NCBI GenBank assembly: GCA_902780175.1
Contig: CACZEU010000008.1
Span: 1-36,212, forward strand
Length of the DNA: 36,212 nt
Direction of reading: 5' to 3'
From: an uncultured Bacteroidia bacterium
GTDB taxonomy: Bacteria > Bacteroidota > Bacteroidia > Bacteroidales > UBA932
Below, piece after piece: positions 8,759-14,918 of the stretch (within the stretch, counting starts at the first letter, position 1; every line of letters starts with the position of its first letter). The translations under genes and the position numbers were made by a program. The notes beneath the pieces were generated by a model. It made no database searches and was not told the origin of the DNA. It was given only the letters and a program-made list of their open reading frames with translations.

Positions 8759-9097
8759 TCAAGCCAGACGGTCGCCGGGGGCGGTGCCTTGGCTGTGGCG
8801 CTCCAAGGCGGCAGCAAGCACCCGCGCGAACTGGTCGGAACAGGACGTTCCACGACCGGCGCAGTTGATGCCCCTCAGACGCTCAAGGGCAAACTCCACC
8901 GGAGCGCCCTCCAGAAGCGCACCAAGCGCCTGAAGGTTGCCGTTGCAGCCAGCCAGATATTTAAGATTGTGGATCTTGCCGTCGATCAGGTCGAAGTCTA
9001 TCAGCTTGGAACAGACCAGCCTGCTCGGTGCGGCGGTGATATGCCTGACGCCGTTCTCCTCAGCATCGACAATTATTCTGAAATCGTCACCTTCCAT
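8759..9097 (-). CDS. TSCPD domain-containing protein (TIGR03905-like)
   Basis: A 112-residue protein. From about residue 28 it follows the short TSCPD domain pattern: CSKLIDFDLIDGKI, a GGCNGNLQ-like segment (here AGCNGNLQALGALLEG), and a C-terminal RGINCAGRGTSCSDQFA motif. The family signature Thr-Ser-Cys-Pro-Asp appears as Thr-Ser-Cys-Ser-Asp. The conserved cysteines suggest metal or nucleotide-related binding as in the C-terminal domain of class II ribonucleotide reductase, but stand-alone TSCPD proteins have no established function. It is a single gene with its own promoter box at 9116-9123, flanked on both sides by repeat arrays of the same family B. The N-terminal 25 residues are less typical, and a start further in is possible. 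Confidence 0.82.
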   Translation of the reverse strand: MEGDDFRIIVDAEENGVRHITAAPSRLVCSKLIDFDLIDGKIHNLKYLAGCNGNLQALGALLEGAPVEFALERLRGINCAGRGTSCSDQFARVLAAALERHSQGTAPGDRLA

Positions 9098-9115
9098 TGA
9101 ATTTTACGTTTGATG

Positions 9116-9123
9116 CAAAGATA
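9116..9123 (-). promoter_or_regulatory. -7 promoter box for the TSCPD gene
   Basis: Read on the minus strand this is TATCTTTG, an exact match to TAnnTTTG, 18 bases before the ATG at 9097. Spacing is the same as for the 391 gene. Confidence 0.65.
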
Positions 9124-9186
9124 ACAAATCCTTCGGGAAATACCGCTCCACCCAGACTGGAGTCGCCCCGTTACCTCTTCCCTGGC

Positions 9187-9313
9187 GGGATCGTTTCCGG
9201 GATTTTTGATCCAGTTGGGGCGCCCGCTACCCTTTCGGGATCGTTTCCGGGATTTTTGATCCAGTTGAGGCGCCCGACTACCCTTTCGGGATCGTTTCCG
9301 GGATTTTTGATCC
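9187..9313. repeat. Tandem hairpin repeat family B, array 2 (three units)
   Basis: Three copies of the 26-base family B core start at 9187, 9237 and 9288 (periods 50 and 51), here with GTTTCC in place of the GTTTTC/ATTTTC of array 1. Linkers are again alike (GGGGCGCCCGCTACCC-like). The array has the same orientation as array 1 on the other side of the TSCPD gene. It lies upstream of that gene's promoter. The two internal differences are array-specific, which suggests each array expanded locally. Confidence 0.9.
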
Positions 9314-9370
9314 CGCCTGGACCGCCGACATCCAATAAAAGGTTGAACCCGATAAGACGCCTCAGAGGCA

Positions 9371-9554
9371 CCACCCTGCGGAACCGGTGCGAGGGTGGGA
9401 ACGAAAGACGGCCTCAGCGGCACCACCCTGCAGAACAGATGAGAGGGTGGTGCCGAAAAGCGGCATCTGCGGCACCACCCTGCGGAACCCGTGAGAGGGT
9501 GGGACCGAAAGACGGCCTCAACGGCACCACCCTGCCAAACAAGAGCAAGGGTGG
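9371..9554. repeat. Tandem hairpin repeat family C, array 1 (52-bp period, four units)
   Basis: The hairpin CCACCCT-(14)-AGGGTGG occurs at 9371-9398, 9423-9450, 9475-9502 and 9527-9554, exactly 52 bp apart. Linkers are similar (GAAAGACGGCCTCAACGGCA-like). The array ends 27 bases before the 3' end of rsmA and could act as a transcript end or barrier. A second array of the same family, inverted, is at 17735-18023. Confidence 0.92.
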
Positions 9555-9580
9555 CGCTGCTATCTCTATCCTTTCGGCCT

Positions 9581-10366
9581 CTAAAGACCCGGGGCGATGG
9601 CGGAAGTGAGGCGGACGAAGTCCTCGACTCCGAGGCGTTCGGCGCGGAGGTCGAGCATGGCTGAAATGTCTTCCGACAGCGCCGAGGCGTCTTTAAGGAT
9701 GGGCTTGAGGGCGTTGCGGAGGGTTTTGCGGCGCTGGTTGAAGGCGGTCTTGACCACTGTCTTGAAGAGCTTTTCGTCGCAGCCGAGGGCGGTGCGGCCG
9801 TTGCGCCGCAGGCGGATTACCGCAGAGCGCACCTTGGGCGGCGGGGCGAAGGCTCCGGGCTCTACGGTGAACAGATATTCGATGTCGTACCAGGCCTGGA
9901 GGAGTACGCTCAGGATGCCGTAGGTCTTGCTGCCGGGCTTCTCGGCGATGCGTTCGGCGACTTCTTTCTGGATCATGCAGACGACTTCGGGCACACGGTC
10001 CTTGTCGTCCAGTATCTTGAAGAAAATCTGTGAGGAGATGTTGTAGGGAAAGTTGCCGATTATCCTGTAGGGGCCCTTGAAGACCCGGTTCATGTCGAGA
10101 CGGAGGTAGTCTGCCTGAAGGAGTTTGCCCTGGATTCCGGGAAAGTGGGTGAGTAGGTAGCCGACGCTTTCGCCGTCAAGTTCAACGGCCTTGAGGTCAA
10201 CGTCTTCACGACTCAGAAGGTACTGAGTAAGCACCCCCATCCCCGGTCCGATTTCCAGAACGTCCTGTACCTGGCTGCCATCGCTTAACGAATCCACTAT
10301 CCTCCGGGCGGCGTTCTGGTCCACCAGGAAATGCTGGCCGAGGGCCTTTTTTGCTCGGACCTCCAT
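9581..10366 (-). CDS. rsmA: 16S rRNA dimethyladenosine transferase RsmA/KsgA
   Basis: The 261-residue protein methylates two adjacent adenosines near the 3' end of 16S rRNA (A1518/A1519 in E. coli numbering) during late small-subunit maturation. The N-terminus carries the family start KKALGQHFLVD, then the SAM-binding motif I EIGPGMGVLT (residues 38-47), the acidic VELDGE and the catalytic motif IV NFPYNIS (105-111), with the C-terminal helical domain containing RRKTLRNALK. Length fits the family. The ATG at 10366 lies one base after the mrp stop, so it is probably the last gene of the rnhB-S46 peptidase-mrp-rsmA operon. The family C array follows immediately downstream. Confidence 0.97.
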   Translation of the reverse strand: MEVRAKKALGQHFLVDQNAARRIVDSLSDGSQVQDVLEIGPGMGVLTQYLLSREDVDLKAVELDGESVGYLLTHFPGIQGKLLQADYLRLDMNRVFKGPYRIIGNFPYNISSQIFFKILDDKDRVPEVVCMIQKEVAERIAEKPGSKTYGILSVLLQAWYDIEYLFTVEPGAFAPPPKVRSAVIRLRRNGRTALGCDEKLFKTVVKTAFNQRRKTLRNALKPILKDASALSEDISAMLDLRAERLGVEDFVRLTSAIAPGL

Positions 10367-10367
10367 A

Positions 10368-11411
10368 TTATCCTAATTTCTCTGCAAGTTTGCCGGCAAG
10401 TTCCAGGAAGGCCTGGGCGTCGGGACCGGTGCCGAGGGCCGCCGGTTCGCCGAAGTCGCCACTTTCGCGTATGCTCTGAACCAGGGGGATGCGGCCCAGA
10501 AGGTCGATGCCCAGGTCGGCGGCCATGCGAGCTCCGCCGTCGCGTCCGAAGATATAATACTTCTCGTCCGGATGCTCCGCCGGGGTGAACCACGCCATAT
10601 TCTCGACAAGTCCAAAAATCGGCCGGTTAATCTGCTTGTTGCGGAACATGCTGGCGCCCTTCTCGACGTCGGCCAGGGCCACTTCCTGAGGGGTGGTGAC
10701 CAGCACCGCGCCCTCCATCGGAACCTCCTGAAGCAGGCTGATGTGGATGTCGCCCGTTCCCGGGGGCATATCGACCAGGAGAAAGTCGAGCGCATCCCAT
10801 TTGACCTGCAGTATCATCTGCTTGAGGGCGTTGCTGGCCATCGGGCCGCGCCATATCAGCGCCTGTCCTCTGTCGGCGAAGTATCCGATGCTCATCCACT
10901 TGACGCCGTACTTTTCGAGCGGTATCATCAGTTCGCGGCCGTCGATCTCTTCGGCCATCGGCGCCTGTCCTTCGGTGCCTGTCATAAGGGGCACGGAGGG
11001 ACCGTAAACGTCGGCGTCGGCAAGGCCTACCTTGTACCCCAGGCGCGCCAGGGCGCAGGCGAGATTGACGGCGACGGTGGATTTGCCCACGCCTCCCTTG
11101 CCGGACGCGACGCCGACTATATGGCGCACGAACGCAAGATTTTCGGTGGTGAATTCAATCCCCTTCTTCTTGGGGGCCGCATCTTCAAGCACGACGGTTC
11201 GCACCTCGGGATCGGCCACCCCGCCACGGATAAGCGCGGCACGGGTGGCTCCGATGAGGTATTCAGCAAGGGGGTCGCGGCGTTTGGGGAAGGCAAGCGT
11301 GACGGTAGAACCTTCCACCGAATGGACCATCCCCAGTTCGACTATGTCGCGGTCGCCCTGGCCGGGGTGACGGACGCTGCGCAGAAGTTCAAGTATATCG
11401 TCCCGTGTCAT
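10368..11411 (-). CDS. mrp: Mrp/ApbC-type iron-sulfur carrier ATPase
   Basis: A 347-residue protein with an N-terminal MIP18/DUF59 domain (residues 1-75) and a C-terminal P-loop domain of the Mrp/NBP35 family. The deviant Walker A GKGGVGKST lies at residues 104-112 and the Walker B-like DMPPGTGD further on. These proteins carry or insert 4Fe-4S clusters in the cytoplasm. The CxxC pair that binds the bridging cluster in many homologs is absent; the corresponding region reads WFTPAEHPDEKYYIFG, with only one cysteine in the whole protein. The start overlaps the stop of the upstream peptidase gene by 4 bases, and rsmA follows after one base. Confidence 0.95.
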   Translation of the reverse strand: MTRDDILELLRSVRHPGQGDRDIVELGMVHSVEGSTVTLAFPKRRDPLAEYLIGATRAALIRGGVADPEVRTVVLEDAAPKKKGIEFTTENLAFVRHIVGVASGKGGVGKSTVAVNLACALARLGYKVGLADADVYGPSVPLMTGTEGQAPMAEEIDGRELMIPLEKYGVKWMSIGYFADRGQALIWRGPMASNALKQMILQVKWDALDFLLVDMPPGTGDIHISLLQEVPMEGAVLVTTPQEVALADVEKGASMFRNKQINRPIFGLVENMAWFTPAEHPDEKYYIFGRDGGARMAADLGIDLLGRIPLVQSIRESGDFGEPAALGTGPDAQAFLELAGKLAEKLG

Positions 11412-13555
11412 TCAGCCTCGCACTTTTTGTCTTCGCCGCACTTGCCGCAGCAGGGGCGGACCAGCCTCATTTCGTCCAGCAGATAGCCTGCGCCGCCGAA
11501 TTTGTCCATCATCAGGAGGACGTAACGTATATCGACACAGATGCACCTCTGCAGGTTGGGTTCGAACATAACGTCGCTGCTCATCGCCTCCCAGTTGCCG
11601 TCGAAGGCGAGGCCGATGAGGTTGCCGTCGGCGTCGAGGACGGGGCTGCCGGAGTTGCCGCCGGTGATGTCGAGGTTGGTGAGGAAACAGGTGACGAGTT
11701 CGCCGTTCGCGTCGGCGTACTGGCCGTAGTCGCGGGCCTCATATATCTCTTTGAGCTTAGCGGGGACGCGGAATTCGTAGTCGTCCGGATTCTCCTTCTC
11801 CATCACGCCCTTGAGGGTGGTGTAGTGCTTGTAGAGCACGCCGTCCTTGGGTTCGTAGCCCTTTACGGTGCCGTAGGTGAAGCGGCAGGTGGAGTTGGCG
11901 TCGGGGTAGGAGGCTTCGCCCTTCTTCCATTCGAGCAGACTTGCGGCGTAGTCTTTGGAAGCGCCGCGCAGCTTCTCCCGGCCCGCCATTATGGGGGCGC
12001 GCATCGGCTCGAATCCGGCCCTCAGGGCGCGGGCGAGCTTTACTGCAGGGTCGCAGTCAAGCATCTTGGCGGTGATGGGCTTGGACATCATCTTCTCCGC
12101 GCTGGTGAAGATGCTCTTGCGGTAGATGTTGTCGACCAGCTTGCCGGCGTCCTGGGCCAGCAGGCTCTTGCCGTTCAACGAGATGGCGTCGGCGGGCTTG
12201 ACGTTCTGCTTGTAGAAGCCGATCATCGCAAGAGCGGCGTCGCGGTCGACATCGGCGTTGAAGTCCTTGTAGTAGTCCCGGACGGCCTTCAGGGTCTCCT
12301 CGAGCATTTCCTGCCCGTTGACCTCCGGCTTTGCCTTGGCAGCCTCGCGGGCGTCCTTGGCGGCTTCGTCCACTACTGCAGCAATGCTGAGGATCTCGAT
12401 GCGGCCGAGGCTTTCCGACAGCAGGGTTGCGGCCTGCTCTGCGGCGGCGACGCCATCAACAGCCTCGGAGATGCGGCTGATGGCGGTACCCCACTTCTCC
12501 TGCCTGGAGGCGTCGGCGTCGATCCACGCCTGGAGGTCGGACTCCTTCTGCTTCTCGCGGCCGATGATGTCGAGGGCCTTGAAGGCCTCCTCCTCGCCCT
12601 GCCACTTCTTCCAGCCGTTGGAGGATCCTGAGTACTTGCTGGCATACTGGATGCCGACCTTGTCGTCGGCGCGCATCGCCTTCCAGATGACGTCCTGCCA
12701 TACGGTGCGGGCCGCGATGCGGATGTTGTTGGTGGCGAGCATCTCCTCAAGCTGGGCGGCCGTCTGGAAACGCTGGGTGCGTCCGGGGTAACCCATTATC
12801 ATGGCGAAATCCCCCTCCTGGATGCCCTTGAGGGACACTCCGAGGAACTGACGGGGTACCATCGGGACGTTCTCCGGTGAGTAGTCGGCAGGCTCGTTGT
12901 CGGGGCCGGCATAGACGCGGAACATCGAGAAGTCGCAGGTGTGACGGGGCCACATCCAGTTGTCGGTGTCGCCGCCGAACTTGCCGCTGGATGCCGGGGG
13001 AGCGCCCACGAAACGCACGTCGCGGTAAACCTTTGAGACGATGATGTAATAGACGTTCTCGTTGTAGAAACTCGTCAGGCGCACCTGGCAGCCGGGATTG
13101 GCGGCCTCGGCGTCCTTGACCAGCTGCTTGCGGTCGGCACCGGCGGCGAGGGTGTCGGTGACGTCCGTCATGCTCTGGAGGAAGCGTACGGTAAGACCGG
13201 GAACGGGAAGTTCCTGCTCGCGGCTCATCGCCCAGTAGCCGTCCTCGAGGTAATTGTGCTCGGGGGTGGACAGCGACTGGATGCTGCCGTAGCCGCAATG
13301 GTGATTGGTGACGAGCAGGCCGCTGCCGGAGATGATTTCGCCAGTGCAGCCGCCGCCGAACTGTACGACGGCGTCCTTTATGGATGAATGGTTGATGCTG
13401 TAGATCTGGTCCGGAGTGAGGCGGGAGCCCAGGTTCTTGAGGGCTTCGGCGTTCATCTTCTCCAGGAGGGGAAGCATCCACATACCTTCGTCGGCACGCA
13501 GGGTGGCGGGCAGGAGTGCGAATGCGCACGCAAGGGTAATGAGAAAACGTTTCAT
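11408..13555 (-). CDS. S46 family dipeptidyl-peptidase (DPP7-like)
   Basis: I choose the ATG at 13555, which gives a 715-residue precursor with a signal peptide (MKRFLITLACAF...) and overlaps the rnhB stop by 4 bases; the frame is open upstream but unsupported. The enzyme is a periplasmic serine peptidase removing dipeptides from peptide N-termini, feeding amino-acid uptake. Catalytic segments are NHHCGYG (His85/86), GGDTDNWMWPRHTCDFS (about 194-210, with the Asp) and GNSGSPV with Ser635. Eighteen residues after the serine is Gly653 in FDGNWE; glycine at this place marks DPP7 (hydrophobic P1), while DPP11 has arginine for acidic P1. The last residues form a cysteine-rich tail, CCGKCGEDKKC, unusual for the family. 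Confidence 0.95.
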   Translation of the reverse strand: MKRFLITLACAFALLPATLRADEGMWMLPLLEKMNAEALKNLGSRLTPDQIYSINHSSIKDAVVQFGGGCTGEIISGSGLLVTNHHCGYGSIQSLSTPEHNYLEDGYWAMSREQELPVPGLTVRFLQSMTDVTDTLAAGADRKQLVKDAEAANPGCQVRLTSFYNENVYYIIVSKVYRDVRFVGAPPASSGKFGGDTDNWMWPRHTCDFSMFRVYAGPDNEPADYSPENVPMVPRQFLGVSLKGIQEGDFAMIMGYPGRTQRFQTAAQLEEMLATNNIRIAARTVWQDVIWKAMRADDKVGIQYASKYSGSSNGWKKWQGEEEAFKALDIIGREKQKESDLQAWIDADASRQEKWGTAISRISEAVDGVAAAEQAATLLSESLGRIEILSIAAVVDEAAKDAREAAKAKPEVNGQEMLEETLKAVRDYYKDFNADVDRDAALAMIGFYKQNVKPADAISLNGKSLLAQDAGKLVDNIYRKSIFTSAEKMMSKPITAKMLDCDPAVKLARALRAGFEPMRAPIMAGREKLRGASKDYAASLLEWKKGEASYPDANSTCRFTYGTVKGYEPKDGVLYKHYTTLKGVMEKENPDDYEFRVPAKLKEIYEARDYGQYADANGELVTCFLTNLDITGGNSGSPVLDADGNLIGLAFDGNWEAMSSDVMFEPNLQRCICVDIRYVLLMMDKFGGAGYLLDEMRLVRPCCGKCGEDKKCEAE

Positions 13556-14139
13556 ATGTCGAATAATGTTGGTTCGAGTTCTTTGGGATGGAAGGAACGG
13601 CGGTGCTCCGGAGTCCATCCGAGGCGCCGGATGGCGTCGATGTGCTCACGGGTGGGATAGCCGAAATTGTGCTCCCAGCCGTAGCCGGGATACCGCTGGG
13701 CCAGCTGCACCATATATGCGTCGCGTGCCGTTTTGGCGAGGACGGATGCGGCGGCGATGCTGGCATAGGTGGCGTCGCCGTGGACGACCGTGGAATACTT
13801 GAAGCCGTCGAAGGGACGGAAACGATTGCCGTCGATGAGAAGGAAATCAGGCCTGATGCTTAACGCCCGCACGGCCCGCTGCATGCCGGCGATGCTGGCG
13901 GCGAGTATGTTGATGCGGTCGATCTCTTCGGCGCTCACCGCTTCCACGGCCCAGGCCAGCGCCTCCTGCTTGATTACCTCTTGCAGGATGTTCCGGGCGC
14001 GCTCCGTCATCTGCTTGGAGTCGTTGAGGAGGGGGTGGCTGAAGCCTTCCGGGAGGATGACGGCGGCGGCGAACACGGGACCCGCGAGGGGACCGCGTCC
14101 GGCTTCGTCGCATCCGGCCTCCAGGCGGCCGGGCTCCAT
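13552..14139 (-). CDS. rnhB: Ribonuclease HII
   Basis: A 195-residue cytoplasmic nuclease that cuts RNA in RNA-DNA hybrids and single ribonucleotides in DNA. The N-terminal motif AGCDEAGRGPLAGPV supplies the first two acidic active-site residues (Asp11, Glu12); LNDSKQM, LIDGNRF and GDATYASIAAASVLAK follow in family order. I prefer the ATG at 14139 over the in-frame GTG at 14169, because a good -7 box sits at 14169-14176 and the GTG would fall inside it. The end overlaps the peptidase start (ATGA), so rnhB probably heads the rnhB-S46-mrp-rsmA operon. Confidence 0.95.
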   Translation of the reverse strand: MEPGRLEAGCDEAGRGPLAGPVFAAAVILPEGFSHPLLNDSKQMTERARNILQEVIKQEALAWAVEAVSAEEIDRINILAASIAGMQRAVRALSIRPDFLLIDGNRFRPFDGFKYSTVVHGDATYASIAAASVLAKTARDAYMVQLAQRYPGYGWEHNFGYPTREHIDAIRRLGWTPEHRRSFHPKELEPTLFDI

Positions 14140-14168
14140 GTGTGGTTGCAAACGGGGCTTCACAACCA

Positions 14169-14176
14169 CAAAGGTA
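14169..14176 (-). promoter_or_regulatory. -7 promoter box for the rnhB operon
   Basis: The minus strand reads TACCTTTG, an exact TAnnTTTG match, right after the stop codon of the XRE gene and 29 bases before the chosen rnhB ATG. It supports the downstream start for rnhB. Confidence 0.6.
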
Positions 14177-14177
14177 A

Positions 14178-14510
14178 TTATTTTTTAGAGAGTTTCTCGA
14201 TTCTGGAGGCGAGCATCTCGACGATGGCGCGGAGGTTCTTGATTTCCTCCGACAGTTCGAGGACGCGGTCTTCCACCGAGGCTTCGCGCAGGAAGCCGCC
14301 GCGCTCATCTCCGTTCAGGTCCACAATGTCTTCGACGGTTTTGCCGGTCGCGCGGAGGAATCTCCGGGTGTTGGCGGTGAGGATATGGGTCTCCCCTCTT
14401 TCGAAACGTCCGTAGGTGGAGCGCTGGACGCCCATCATATCGGATATCGCCTCCTGGGTAAGCGCGAGCCTTTTACGGATCGATCTGATGTTTTCGTGGT
14501 ACTTGTCCAT
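14178..14510 (-). CDS. XRE-type helix-turn-helix regulator with coiled-coil tail
   Basis: The 110-residue protein starts with a Cro/C1-type HTH domain (residues about 6-62): IRSIRKRLALTQEAISDMMGVQRSTYGRFERGET is a typical HTH_3 sequence with the recognition helix at GVQRSTYGRFE. The remaining 45 residues are a charged helix with a leucine/isoleucine heptad pattern (VLELSEEIKNLRAIVEMLASRIEKLSKK), probably a dimerising coiled coil. It is a DNA-binding regulator of unknown target. It lies upstream of rnhB in the same direction and divergent from the 61-residue gene at 14697 and the EF-G2 gene. The 186-base divergent gap is a likely operator site. Confidence 0.85.
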   Translation of the reverse strand: MDKYHENIRSIRKRLALTQEAISDMMGVQRSTYGRFERGETHILTANTRRFLRATGKTVEDIVDLNGDERGGFLREASVEDRVLELSEEIKNLRAIVEMLASRIEKLSKK

Positions 14511-14529
14511 GGCCGTTTTTTCGTTTCAT

Positions 14530-14537
14530 CAAAATTA
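14530..14537 (-). promoter_or_regulatory. -7 promoter box for the XRE gene
   Basis: The minus strand reads TAATTTTG, matching TAnnTTTG, 19 bases before the ATG at 14510. No clear -33 element is seen. Confidence 0.6.
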
Positions 14538-14696
14538 GTCCTTCGCCATCGGGCGTACCACGTCATTTTTGAGCACATTTGGCTATAAAAATCAGTCAAT
14601 TTCTTAAAAAATCGTAAAAATCTGCTCCGGCCCCCCGGCGTTTTCTTGCAATTCGGCCGACGGATGTCCATATTTGCAGCACAAAATTTCCGCATT

Positions 14697-14882
14697 ATGA
14701 ACCATACTGTCTACACCCGTTTCGCCTCCCTTCTCCAGACTGGAACATACACCAGTTTCGAGGCCATCTGCCGTGCCCTGCGCGTCTGTCCCGACGACCT
14801 TGACGAACTTATTTTTTCCGAATTGGGATATACGGGCCGGGAGCTCGTTGATTATTTTGGCAATCAGCAAGAAAATAGTTAA
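14697..14882 (+). CDS. 61-residue protein of unknown function
   Basis: A short protein starting MNHTVYTRFASLLQTG with two predicted helices and a DDLDELIFSELGYTGRELVDYFG segment. The SFEAICRALRVCPDDLDELIFSELG part looks like a small helix-turn-helix or transposon-excisionase-like bihelical domain, but I do not recognise the family. I use the ATG at 14697, because the frame upstream has only a TTG start and overlaps a near-consensus -7 box (CATATTTG at 14669-14676). The stop codon lies in the promoter of the EF-G2 gene, with only 36 bases between the two. A shared regulatory role with the divergent XRE gene is possible but unproven. Confidence 0.65.
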   Translation: MNHTVYTRFASLLQTGTYTSFEAICRALRVCPDDLDELIFSELGYTGRELVDYFGNQQENS

Positions 14883-14887
14883 ATTTG
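14856..14887 (+). promoter_or_regulatory. Promoter of the EF-G2 gene (-33 TTTG, 20-base spacer, -7 TAAATTTG)
   Basis: TTTG at 14856-14859 and TAAATTTG at 14880-14887 are separated by 20 bases, the spacing of the classic Bacteroides promoter TTTG-N(19-21)-TAnnTTTG. This is the best promoter in the window. It overlaps the end of the 61-residue gene, so EF-G2 can be transcribed on its own. The ATG is 31 bases downstream. Confidence 0.75.
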
Positions 14888-14918
14888 CAGGCTTCGATAA
14901 TCAACAATACCATATAAG

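Noticed and set aside
8488-9609. Open frames running through the repeat arrays on both strands
   Set aside because: Periods of 51 bp keep a frame open and yield repetitive peptides; only the TSCPD gene in this stretch has a real domain and a promoter.
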